A stretch of DNA of 64,000 nt, taken from contig JAUCBJ010007342.1 of the NCBI GenBank assembly GCA_032718475.1, positions 1 to 64,000 on the forward strand, in the 5' to 3' direction. Made by a program: the position numbers and the translations under genes. The notes beneath the pieces are model-generated. The model searched no databases and had not been told where the DNA came from. It was given only the letters and a program-made list of their open reading frames with translations. How positions within the stretch are numbered: position 1 is the stretch's first letter; every line of letters starts with the position of its first letter. The DNA comes from Nemertoderma westbladi (taxonomy: Eukaryota; Xenacoelomorpha; Nemertodermatida; Nemertodermatidae). Positions 41,005 through 52,651 of the stretch are shown here, piece by piece.

Positions 41005-43208
41005 TGATAAACAACCGCGACCTCTATACTAACAGCAGAACTGTTGAACAGACCAATACCCGTTAATATCCTTCTGCCAACCTAATAAGTTCTCGTCTAA
41101 CCAATAAGACACAAAGACTGCTCTACTGTTAAGTAAAGGGGATCAGGAGCGTGCTATTACTAAATTGTAAGGGTTGCTAAATACAAAACCGCTACTTACC
41201 GTTGGATGGCGCTAATCTGCCGTCCGCTAATATATTTTACTAAATTTACACAACTCCTGCAAAATCACTTGTTCCTTTCTCTACCGATCGCTCGATAGAG
41301 AGCTAACTGTTCGAATCTATGAGCCACGCGGGAATAACCAAAACAATAAACCCGAGTCGGCTCCCTAAGCTTACTTAAGACGAGTGCGAGAGGCCTTGCA
41401 CTCAGAGTATTCTTACGCCTAATTCTATCACTTATTAAAGCACGCTATTACCTACGTCTTTCCTAATCGCGAATACTGGAGGTTCCCTAACGTAATGTGT
41501 GAATGCGAGAATATTTAAAATAATCAAAAATGGTACAGTAACTGTTTCTACGTGGATAGTACCACTCCGAGTCTAAAACTGCCCGCGGCTGGCTTTAGGC
41601 CAGCAAAACTACTAGCGTATCGTGCGTACCGAATAGTGCGTTCTAGCTGATTGCCCGCTAATGCAAATAACCGCTCAGCGTGAATAGTTTACAGTACACT
41701 AATTATTACCTTAGCTACTCTCCGCTATGCTGCGTACTAATTCTTAATTTTTACTAATTAATTACAGTCACAAATATTTAACAGCGTACTAATTACTAAG
41801 AGTTCCAGAATACGTAATTCTAATTTATCACGCAACAGGTTTCGCTAGTAATAGCCTAAATTGCCGTATTACTTTGACCTAATCAATAACTAATTATTGT
41901 AACTAAGAAATAGAAATCAATCAAAGGGAAAAGAGCGCCTATCTAAGCATTCGTAATCATAGGCACACTTCAATAACACACCAATCAGCGTTAGAAATCA
42001 CAGTTTACAATTGTGCAATTCACTACTCGTACTCCACACTCAACGTTGTAATACGCGCAGGCCTCTCCCAGATACATCTAGGATTCCTAACTAACCCAAT
42101 TCCTGCCCCCCTAATACTAAATAGAGACAAAACCTGGATCATCAGCCCCCTAGATACTGTACCAGCGATTGGTCTGCGTGCCGCAGTGCAAGATACCCGC
42201 CCGCAACGGTGACCCTGGCCAGCGTTGCCCGCTTTGAATCCTCCGCTCTCTCCTAGTCGCTCAACCCCCCGATGCGCCCACCGCCCACTGGCACCTTAGC
42301 CCTCCATGATGCTAATAGCTACCGTAGCGGCGCATGCAAATCACAAAGTCTGACAGTCTCAGAAATCCCTTAGGATTATTGCGCAGAAAGGAATCACATA
42401 GAACCATTAATCAAAGGGTAGAAATCATAGTTCAATTGTAATTAGCAGCAATCGAAGGAATTATTGAGAAACACAAGCAAAGTAATCGCACTAGCAAATC
42501 ATTCCAAGAAATTAATCAAAATTAGCAAATTGCAGAAAATACGATATCCTAATACAAAATTAGAGACAGCTCAGCAAGTAAATTGTAACAGGGGTGTGTC
42601 ATGTGATAAGTAAGGGTATACAGTATTAACAGCATGAACATATAGGTTCTACCGGCACACCGCCAATTTATAGGTGATCCGGATGGGGTGATGCAATAAG
42701 GTGACTCAATCGCTCTCCCATTGGCTCTCCAGTCCGTGCTAGCATTAAACCAACCTGGAAGCAGTTAGTCCAATAAGGAGGCCGGATTGTAGTCCTATCG
42801 CTTGCCCAAACCTCGAATTATTACCTTATATGGTAATGGTTCACGTCCCTGGCCGCTGAATGGCCAGGACAGCGTCCCTATGATAGCCCTACTGATGCTA
42901 ATATCAGCAAGCACAAAAATCCAGGGTCCGAATAAACTTGCTACCCTGGGACTATCTACATATATCTTAATACAAAATTACGTAGGTAGGGCTACATACT
43001 ATACAAAATGGATGGATGCAAAATATATGGGCGTTTTAACTTCCTTACCTAAATGTCACCGCACTGTGCCTTATCTAAATAATTATACTGCACAACGGAC
43101 TAATATTACGTACAGTATAACGGACTAATATTGCATACTGCATAACGGACTAATACTGCATACAGTATAACGACTAATAATGTGGATACAGCGCCATATA
43201 CCGTAACA
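41005..43208 (-). repeat. 5' LTR of the giant BEL element
   Basis: On the coding strand TGTTACGG at 43208 to TTATCA at 41005. Near-identical to 24355-26559; differences include C for T in the CTCG(C/T)CTA stretch near 41095 and a 2-bp indel near 42879. It would carry the promoter for the element. Confidence 0.95.
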
Positions 43209-43213
43209 CTGCC
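43209..43213. other. Target site duplication, right copy (CTGCC)
   Basis: Directly follows the LTR terminus GTAACA and matches 24350-24354. Confidence 0.93.
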
Positions 43214-43226
43214 TGACACCTGATCC

Positions 43227-43244
43227 GACTTCGCTAGCGAAGTC
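43227..43244. repeat. 18-bp perfect palindrome, copy 2
   Basis: GACTTCGCTAGCGAAGTC, as at 23669-23686; here 14 bp outside the BEL target duplication. Confidence 0.95.
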
Positions 43245-43407
43245 CATTCATTTCATACTGCACTATTGATGTAAGCTGTACTGCTACCGTAGAATGATTT
43301 ATTAACCAGTATACTTAACCTACAAACAGACAGATAGACAGTTTACTGGTTTAGTATAGTCCTACCGCCTGACCGCTGCTGGTAGGCCTATATCATATCG
43401 CTGGATG

Positions 43408-43707
43408 ACGCAGAGTGTTGAAAAATAACGATAATAACGCTGAGTTCAAAAAATATCGAGAGGAAAAATATCGAGAGTAAAAATATCGAGTGTTGAAAAA
43501 TATCGAGAGTAAAAATATCGAGTGTTGAAAAATATCGAGAGTAAAAATATCGAGTGTTGAAAAATATCGAGAGTAAAAATATCGAGTGTTGAAAAATATC
43601 GAGAGTAAAAATATCGAGTGTTGAAAAATATCGAGAGTAAAAATATCGAGTGTTGAAAAATATCGAGAGTAAAAATATCGAGTGTTGAAAAATATCGAGA
43701 GTAAAAA
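43408..43707 (-). repeat. Inverted short arm of the TCGATATTTTT satellite
   Basis: Units AAAAATATCGAGAGT and AAAAATATCGAGTGTTG alternate, the reverse complement of the main array. About nine 32-bp doublets. The 121-codon minus frame across it is a repeat artefact. Confidence 0.95.
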
Positions 43708-44109
43708 TTTAAAAAGTAAAAAAATTTTTAATAAGGGTTGTATGATATTTTTTTTCATAGAAATGATCTAGAACAAAAAAAAGTGTTCTAGAAAAAAATT
43801 ATTTATCTAAATTGGTAGCTTACACGTGTTCTATAACATTTATAAAAAGAAGTTGAAACTTCCTGCTACTACCAGGTAACTAATACCAGGTACTAACAAG
43901 TATAAAACATTGAAAATGTGATCTAGAACTAAAAAATGTGTTCTATAACAAAAAAATTTATCAAAATTTATAGCTAGCACATCTTCTATAATATTTATTA
44001 AAAAATAGCAAAAACTAGCTAGTATAATAAATCTGGTAAATGGGTACCCAAGGTGTATTACATAATGCCATTCACTTGCACTTGCACTGTTGTAACCCAT
44101 GCACTGCAA
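43708..44109. other. Loop between the two satellite arms
   Basis: AT-rich, no gene. Contains two diverged direct copies of a GATCTAGAAC/TGTTCTA segment (about 43766 and 43920). Ends with ATGCACTGCAA, the target duplication of the RTE-tail insertion. Confidence 0.6.
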
Positions 44110-44170
44110 CAGCCGGCACAGCATTCTTAAAAATGCAGCTGCAATGCAGCATGCCGATCCTAGTAGTAGT
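44110..44170 (+). mobile_element. 61-bp RTE-tail insertion with target duplication
   Basis: AGCCGGCACAGCATTCTTAA through ATGCCGATCC, then TAGTAGTAGT. Flanked by ATGCACTGCAA at 44099-44109 and 44171-44181. Nearly the same tail as the insertion at 22088-22159. Confidence 0.9.
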
Positions 44171-44223
44171 ATGCACTGCAATATTGTCCCATAATTCTAA
44201 ATAAAATGCTCAAGCAAAATGCA

Positions 44224-47200
44224 ATATTTTTACTCTCGATAGTTTTCAACACCCGATATTTTTACTCTCGATATTTTTCAACACTCGATATTTTTACTCT
44301 CGATATTTTTCAACACTCGATATTTTTACTCTCGATATTTTTCAACACTCGATATTTTTACTCTCGATATTTTTCAACACTCGATATTTTTACTCTCGAT
44401 ATTTTTCAACACTCGATATTTTTACTTTCGATATTTTTCAACACTCTCAACACTCGATATTTTTCAACACTCGTTAATTTTACTCTCGATATTTTTCAAC
44501 ACTCGATATTTTACTCTCGATATTTTTACTCTCGATATTTATCAACACTCGATATTTTTCAACACTCGAGATTTTTCAACACTCGATATTTTTACTCTCG
44601 ATATTTTACAACTCTCGATATTTTTCAACACTCGATATTTTTACTCTCGATATTTTTACCCTCGATATTTTTCAACACTCGATATTTTTACTCTCGATAT
44701 TTTTCAACACTCGATATTTTTCAACACTCGAGATTTTTCAACACTCGATATTTTTACTCTCGATATTTTTCAACACTCGATATTTTTACTCCCGATATTT
44801 TTACCCTCGATATTTTTCAACACTCGATATTTTTACTCTCGATATTTATCAACACTCGATATTTTTACTCCCGATATTTTTACCCTCGATATTTTTCAAC
44901 ACTCGATATTTTTACTCTCGATATTTTTCAACACTCGATATTTTTACTCTCGATATTTTTCAACACTCGATATTTTTACTCTCGATATTTTTCAACACTC
45001 GATACCTCTTTTTACTCTCGATATTTTTCAACACTCGATATTTTTACTCTCGATATTTTTCAACTCTCGATATTTTTCAACACTCGAGATTTTTCAACAC
45101 TCGATATTTTTACTCTCGATATTTTACAACTCTCGATATTTTTCAACACTCGATATTTTTCACTCTCGATATTTTACAACTCTCGATATTTTTCAACACT
45201 CGATATTTTTACCCTCGATATTTTTCAACACTCGATATTTTTACTCTCGATATTTATCAACACTCGATATTTTTCAACACTCGAGATTTTTCAACACTCG
45301 ATATTTTTACTCTCGATATTTATCAACACTCGATATTTTTCAACACTCGAGATTTTTCAACACTCGATATTTTTACTCTCGATATTTTACAACTCTCGAT
45401 ATTTTTCAACACTCGATATTTTTACTCTCGATATTTTACAACTCTCGATATTTTTCAACACTCGATATTTTTACTCTCGATATTTTACAACTCTCGATAT
45501 TTTTCAACACTCGATATTTTTACTCTCGATATTTTACAACTCTCGATATTTTTCAACACTCGATATTTTTACCCTCGATATTTTTCAACACTCGATATTT
45601 TTACTCTCCATATTTATCAACACTCGATATTTTTCAACACTCGAGATTTTTCAACACTCGATATTTTTACTCTCGATATTTTACAACTCTCGATATTTTT
45701 CAACACTCGATATTTTTACTCTCGATATTTTTACCCTCGATATTTTTCAACACTCGATATTTTTACTCTCGATATTTTTCAACATTCGATATTTTTACTC
45801 TCGATATTTTTCAACACTCAATATTTTTACTCCCGATATTTTTACCCTCGATATTTTTCAACACTCGATATTTTTACTCTCGATATTTATCAACACTCGA
45901 TATTTTTACTCTCGATATTTTTACCCTCGATATTTTTCAACACTTGATATTTTTACTCTCGATATTTTTCAACACTCGATATTTTTACTCCCGATATTTT
46001 TACCCTCGATATTTTTCAACACTCGAGATTTTTCAACACTCGATATTTTTAAACGCTCTATATTTTTCAACATTCGATATTTTACTCTCGATATTTTTCA
46101 ACACTCGATATTTTTACTCTCGATATTTTTCAACACTCGATATTTTTACTCCCGATATTTTTACCCTCGATATTTTTCAACACTCGATATTTTTACTCTC
46201 GATATTTATCAACACTCGATATTTTTCAACACTCGATATTTTTACTATCGATATTTTTCAACACTCGATATTTTTACTCTCGATATTTTTCAACACTCGA
46301 TATTTTTACTCTCGATATTTTTCAACACTCGATATTTTTACTCCCGATATTTTTACCCTCGATATTTTTATTCTCGATATTTTTCAACACTCGATATTTT
46401 TACTCTCGATATTTATCAACACTCGATATTTTTCAACACTCGAGATTTTTCAACACTCGATATTTTTACTCTCGATATTTTACAACACTCGATATTTTTA
46501 CTCTCGATATTTTTACCCTCGATATTTTTCAACACTCGATATTTTTACTCTCGATATTTTTCAACACTCGATATTTTTACTCTCGATATTTTTCAACACT
46601 CCATGTTTTTACTCTCGATATTTTTCAACACTCGATATTTTTATTCTCGATATTTTTCAACACTCCATGTTTTTACTCTCGATATTTATCAACACTCGAT
46701 ATTTTTCAACACTCGAGATTTTTCAACACTCGATATTTTTACCCTCGATATTTTTCAACACTCGATATTTTTACTCTCGATATTTTTCAACACTCCATGT
46801 TTTTACTCTCGATATTTATCAACACTCGATATTTTTCAACACTCGAGATTTTTCAACACTCGATATTTTTACTCTCGATATTTTTCAACACTCGATATTT
46901 TTACTCTCGATATTTTTACTCTCGATATTTTTCAACACTCGATATTTTTACTCTCGATATTTTTCAACACTCGATATTTTTACTCTCGATATTTTTCAAC
47001 ACTCCATGTTTTTACTCTCGATATTTTTCAACACTCGATATTTTTCAACACTCGATATTTTTCAACACTCGATATTTTTACTCTCGATATTTTTACCCTC
47101 GATATTTTTCAACACTCGATATTTTTACTCTCGATATTTTTCAACACTCGATATTTTTACTCTCGATATTTTTCAACACTCCATGTTTTTACTCTCGATA

Positions 47201-49015
47201 TTTTTCAACACTCGATATTTTTATTCTCGATATTTTTCAACACTCCATGTTTTTACTCTCGATATTTATCAACACTCGATATTTTTCAACACTCGAGATT
47301 TTTCAACACTCGATATTTTTACCCTCGATATTTTTCAACACTCGATATTTTTACTCTCGATATTTTTCAACACTCCATGTTTTTACTCTCGATATTTATC
47401 AACACTCGATATTTTTCAACACTCGAGATTTTTCAACACTCGATATTTTTACTCTCGATATTTTTCAACACTCGATATTTTTACTCTCGATATTTTTCAA
47501 CACTCGATATTTTTACTCTCGATATTTTTACCCTCAATATTTTTCAACACTCGATATTTTTACTCTCGATATTTTTCAACACTCGATATTTTTACTCTCG
47601 ATATTTTTCAACACTCGATATTTTTACTCTCGATATTTTTCAACACTCCATGTTTTTACTCTCGATATTTTTCAACACTCGATATTTTTACTCTCGATAT
47701 TTTTCAACACTCGATATTTTTACTCTCGATATTTTTCAACACTCGATATTTTTACTCTCGATATTTTTCAACACTCGATATTTTTACTCTCGATATTTTT
47801 CAACACTCCATGTTTTTACTCTCGATATTTTTCAACACTCGATATTTTTACTCTCGATATTTATCAACACTCGATATTTTTCAACACTCGATATTTTTCA
47901 ACACTCGATATTTTTACTCTCGATATTTTTCAACACTCCATGTTTTTACTCTCGATATTTATCAACACTCGATATTTTTCAACACTCGAGATTTTTCAAC
48001 ACTCGATATTTTTACTCTCGATATTTTACAACTCTCGATATTTTTCAACACTCGATATTTTTACTCTCGATATTTTTACCCTCGATATTTTTCAACACTC
48101 GATATTTTTACTCTCGATATTTTTCAACACTCGATATTTTTACTCTCGATATTTTTCAACACTCCATGTTTTTACTCTCGATATTTTTCAACACTCGATA
48201 TTTTTACTCTCGATATTTATCAACACTCGATATTTTTCAACACTCGAGATTTTTCAACATTCGATATTTTTACTCTCGATATTTTGCAACCCTCGATATT
48301 TTTCAACACTCATTAATTGTACTCTCGATATTTTTCAACACTCGATATTTTTCAACACTCGAGATTTTTCAACACTCGAGATTTTTCAACACTCGATATT
48401 TTTACTCTCGATATTTATCAACACTCGAGATTTTTCAACACTCGAGATTTTTCAACACTCGATATTTTTACTCTCGATATTTATCAACACTCGATATTTT
48501 TCAACACTCGAGATTTTTCAACACTCGAGAATTTTTAACACTCGATATTTTTCAACACTCGATATTTTTACTCTCGATATTTATCAACACTCGATATTTT
48601 TCAACACTCGAGATTTTTCAACACTCGAGATTTTTCAACACTCGATATTTTTCAACACTCTAGATTTTTCAACACTCGATATTTTTACTCTCGATATTTT
48701 TCAACACTCGATATTTTTACTCTCGATATTTTTCAACACTCGATATTTTTCAACACTCGATATTTTTACTCTCGATATTTTTACCCTCGATATTTTTCAA
48801 CACTCGATATTTTTCAACACTCGTTATTTTCGATATTTTTCATCTCGCGTTATTTTTACTCTCGATATTTTTTAATCACGTTAATTTTCAACACTCGTTA
48901 TTTTTACTCTCGATATTTTTTAATCACGTTAATTTTCAACACTCGTTATTTTTACTCTCGATATTTTTACTCTCGTTATTTTTACTCTCGATATTTTTGA
49001 GTCTCGATATTTTTC
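44224..49015 (+). repeat. Satellite of alternating 15- and 17-bp units, 4.8 kb
   Basis: Two related units, ACTCTCGATATTTTT and CAACACTCGATATTTTT, alternate to give a 32-bp doublet. Variants include ACTCGAG, CTCCATG, ACCCTCG and TTATCAAC forms arranged in blocks. A block of about 320 bp starting near 46595 recurs near 47180, including the rare ATTCTCG variant, showing higher-order duplication. The plus strand lacks stop codons in all three frames, giving frames of 1485, 790 and 692 codons that are not genes. Confidence 0.97.
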
Positions 49016-49883
49016 ACCATTACCCTTGTAAAACACCTAGTACATATTTGCACAATTGCACTACTTTTCAGATAACCATCGAACACATACAGTATATCAG
49101 ATTAAAAAGAATGATAAATCTCACTGATCTCAGTAAAGAAATCATACTACCTCGAATACCCAAATTACATGCTAGTTTGTGGAGGAGGTAATTTCGTGTA
49201 ACACTGTCGAAAGCTGGTTAAAGCGGCGGGTTGAAAAGAATCAAAACAATAAACGAGAGTTAAGAATTGTTTTGACTTTTCCGCGTAGCGAGCAGGTGTA
49301 GACGTTACGCTCACTGTCTTACACCGCGCCAGTAGTGGCGGGTCCGAAATCGCGCCAATAGGGGGTACCACCCTACTAAAAAATTAAAACAAAAAAATAA
49401 GACATGAAACACAGTTTCAAGCCATTCGATAATAAATTGTATTGCCCCGGGTTCTCTCCTTAAACCATGTTGATCTGATCCATATGTTTATGGTACAAGT
49501 TGACATTTTTTCTTCCAGGCCTGTTAAATTTTTTCTTCACTGATGTAAAAGCCTAAGGTTTTTCGCTGAAATCCGCATTTTAACACGCAGAGAGAATATA
49601 ATATTTTTTAAGATAAGATTGCAATTGTGAATTTATTATTTACAAAAATTGAGTTTACTTAGGACTGGGAAAAGGGATTGGTGTTTTGGGTGAATGAGTG
49701 GTTTAATATTGCTAGTGACCTGCCTAGAATGCCCGATAAGGAACCGACCTTTTATTTCATAAAAAACAGTCAATTGGTAGCGGTTACGAAATTGAGTTTC
49801 TAGTTACAAATGTGAGAGTGCTGTACTAAATTGGAGTTCCTGATTACATATGTGTTTCTGGTTACAATTCAGTATTGTGGTTA
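49016..49883. other. Intergenic interval
   Basis: No gene supported. TCAAAACAATAAACGAGAG at 49241-49259 is a member of the shared motif discussed in the findings. GTTACAAA-like words recur near 49804-49890. Confidence 0.5.
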
Positions 49884-50231
49884 CAAATATGAGCACCCAG
49901 TTACAAATTAAACTGCCTAGTTCCAATTTAAAGTAAACAGTAATAAATCCAAGCTCCATGTAACAAAATATGTAGGCCTAACATAAATAGATATAGAGAG
50001 TGGCTTTGCAGCAAGTTGTAGTAGTTTGACATATCGAATTTGCGTGGGCCTTAAAGTTGGAAATCAAAAAAATATATTATACAATTGAAAGTGCCGGGCT
50101 ACCTTTATGTAATTGATGTTTTATTGAAATTGTAATTAATTAATTGTTATATGTTTTCTATAATTAATTATATTGGCTGAAGTCGTTTACTATATTTGTC
50201 ATGCGGGAAACTTTATCATAACAATATTTAT

Positions 50232-52049
50232 TAGCAAGTCGTTAGACTTGATTACTAGAGACGGGCCTAGCGGCCCGTGAAGCAAGTCGTAGGAGACAGT
50301 AAAAGCTTTTTGTTCTGTCTGATAATAAATTAGCGTGAGGGTAGTCCCGGTGGTGTACAATAAATTTTCTAGACAACTTCAAACTATAATTATTATGTTG
50401 TAATTAATCATCTAATGAATTATAAAAGCTGTTGTGATTATAGAAGATAAGAGAGCAGTTAGCGAAATGATTATTTTATTCTATCGGATAGAGTAGTCAG
50501 AGTCTCAGAGAGGAGTCGAGGTGTCAATTGATTAATAATAATAACAGCAGTTGTCATGAATTCAATACAATCGCGCACAAGAAGTGATAAGACAAATTCG
50601 TTCTTATTTTTGTAATAAATAAAACAAGTTGAGATGTTTCAATGTAAACCGCGATTAACAATTTACACTGTTCAATGTTAGCCGTATGGAGAATCATTAT
50701 GAGGCTGAGTAAACATACAGCCTCCACAGTATTATTAATTCCTGTAAGAAAAAAGCTACTGACTACTGCTACTGGCTATACTGACTACTGACTACAGACC
50801 TAGAGCAAAAACGGCGCTAACGATTTTGATGAAATTTTGCATGGACCATGAAAATGGATTTCTAAGGGTACTTGTGAAATCGCGGTTTAAATTGAAACAT
50901 CTCAACTTATTTTATTTCGAAAAGAAGCCCCAAAGCACGAAAATTGCCATAGGCGCATTGATAAAAACACCAGCTGGCACTCATGAAAAATGTATAGAGA
51001 TATGGCCTGGTAATGCATTCAATAGGAAGGGCAACTAACATAGAAGTACTTTCTCTGCCAAGTATTATCACTCGACTCTGCAACCCAGACAGTAAGCAAA
51101 CCTTAACGGGTGTAAACGCTACGCCGACAACCGACAGCCGACAACCAACGCCGACAACCATTATTAAAGCTAATTAATGTTAATTATTAATTGAGGGAAC
51201 GGAACAGGTTACAGTTTAAGGTTATTCTAACCAAAACAATAAACGAGAGTCACGAACTCAAGTTACATTTTCATTTTTGCTGTTGTCGGCAGTGGTTGTC
51301 GGCTGTTGGTTGTCGGCGTAGCGTTTACACCCAACATTAACTGGTTTAGCTGGCTATTACAGTCTCAGCTGAATAACTCTTCCCAATGTTAATTAATTGG
51401 CGTGCAAGCTAAATGACTGTTAGTTTCACAGTGTGTTGGCTACACAGTGTATTGTACTGTTGTACTATTGTATTGTATGATCTCATTGAATTATTGTTTT
51501 ATTTTGAAATCTTTGTGCCAACATTAATACTGTGGAGGCTGTATGTGGAGGCTGTAAGGCTGAATTTTTACTCAGCCTCATAATGATTCTCCATAAAGGC
51601 TAACATTATTGTTTGAAATATAAAAATCTGTTATAATAATAATATAATTGTTGTATTTAATTAATATCGAGGTTTACAGTGAACAGTGTAAATTGTTAAT
51701 CGCGTTTTACATTGAAACATCACATCTTGTGCTCGAGTGTATTGAATTCATGACAACTGCTGTTATTATTATTAATCAATTGACACCTCGACTCCTCTCT
51801 GAGACTCCGACTACTCTATCCGATAGAATAAAATAATCATTTCGCTAACTGCTCTCTATCTTCTATAATCACAACAGCTTTTATAATTCATTAGATGATT
51901 ACAACATAATAATTATAGTTTGAAGTTGTCTAGAAAATTTTTCGTACACCACCGGGACTACCCTCACACTAATTTATTATCAGACAGAACAAAAAGCTTT
52001 TACTGTCTCCTACGACTTGCTTCACGGGCAGCTAGGCCCGTCTCTAGTA
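50232..52049. mobile_element. Long-TIR (foldback-type) element nested in element X copy 2
   Basis: Inverted arms of about 500 bp: 50254-50745 and 51530-52048. Ends show ACTAGAGACGGGCC and its inverse, with matching internal landmarks GAAGCAAGTCGTAGGAGACA, CACCTCGACTC, and GAATCATTATGAGGCTGAGT. Copy 1 of element X has the empty site, a TA-rich stretch near 7980. Extra sequence at the left end (50232-50253) may be a fragment of another copy. The centre has no transposase. Confidence 0.85.
51108..51332. mobile_element. Small MITE-like element, 225 bp
   Basis: About 38-bp TIRs beginning GGGTGTAAACGCTACGCCGA and ending with the inverse. The repeated CCGACAACC words within the TIR are distinctive. 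It contains GGAACAGGTTACAG and CTAACCAAAACAATAAACGA. Target duplication unclear (possibly AAC). Confidence 0.8.
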
Positions 52050-52420
52050 TATTATATGTCATGACAACTAGAGGCCGCCGCCGCCCACTTGTTTAGGAGA
52101 ACTCTCTAGTGGATGCTACTTTTAAAATATCATGAATGATAACTGCACATGTCGTCCCTTTGCCTACGCTTTACAATTGTACCACTTTTATGGTACCACT
52201 TACTAAACTGTAGGTTTACCAAGATATAAACATTAATCGACAGACTTACTTCGCTAGCAATGTTATTTTTGATAGTATTTATCCATATTAAATGGTTCAT
52301 TTTAATGTATATAAATTATTGTTCATATTTATTGAAAAATTATTAAATATTTTAAAGGTACAGTAAATTAATTTGCAGTGAGTATTTATTTACTATAGAT
52401 ATTATATTATAATAGGGCAG

Positions 52421-52651
52421 TAAGTCATTTGGTGCCAAAATATTCCGCCTTTTTTCGTTGTTAAAGTAATCTCCACGGCAGGATAAATTTAATTAAATGC
52501 AAATAAATGCAAAATAAGTGTAAATTCATTTACAAATTACAAGTGTTGTAAAATGCATTAAATGCAGTGTAAATGTAAAATTTGCATTTATTTAATGCAA
52601 AACAGTATAAATTAATTGAGAACATCGGAGGGCAGGCCTTGTGGTAATACA
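52421..52651. other. Spacer between element X copy 2 and the minisatellite
   Basis: AT-rich with repeated AAATGCA words (about 52495-52600). No gene. Confidence 0.5.

Larger units (their letters stand above)
24355..43208 (-). mobile_element. Giant BEL/Pao LTR retrotransposon, 18.9 kb, five long ORFs
   Basis: A complete element by structure: two near-identical LTRs of about 2.2 kb in direct orientation, CTGCC duplications outside, a polypurine tract next to the 3' LTR, and five long ORFs on the minus strand in the order coiled-coil protein, Gag-protease-RT-RNase H, integrase, extra zinc-knuckle ORF, RG-rich extension. Pol order and motifs place it in BEL/Pao. BEL elements are commonly 5-10 kb, so this one is exceptionally long. 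By eye the LTRs differ at roughly nine bases and two short indels, indicating a young insertion. Confidence 0.93.
49884..52420 (-). mobile_element. Element X, copy 2 (inverted relative to copy 1)
   Basis: Matches 7.56-10.56 kb in reverse. It carries the uninterrupted (empty) sites for the foldback element (about 50003) and the RTE fragment (about 50090-50115). It is itself interrupted at about 50232 by a long-TIR element. The 36-bp array follows on the right, as in copy 1. Confidence 0.8.

Noticed and set aside
43840-44181. 113-codon minus frame with hydrophobic segments
   Set aside because: Lies in an AT-rich satellite loop and includes an inserted RTE tail; hydrophobicity follows base composition.
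44206-48875. Open frames of 1485, 790 and 692 codons (LDIFQHSIF and RYFSTLDIF repeats)
   Set aside because: They are translations of the 15/17-bp satellite, which lacks stops in all three plus frames; there is no codon structure or start context.
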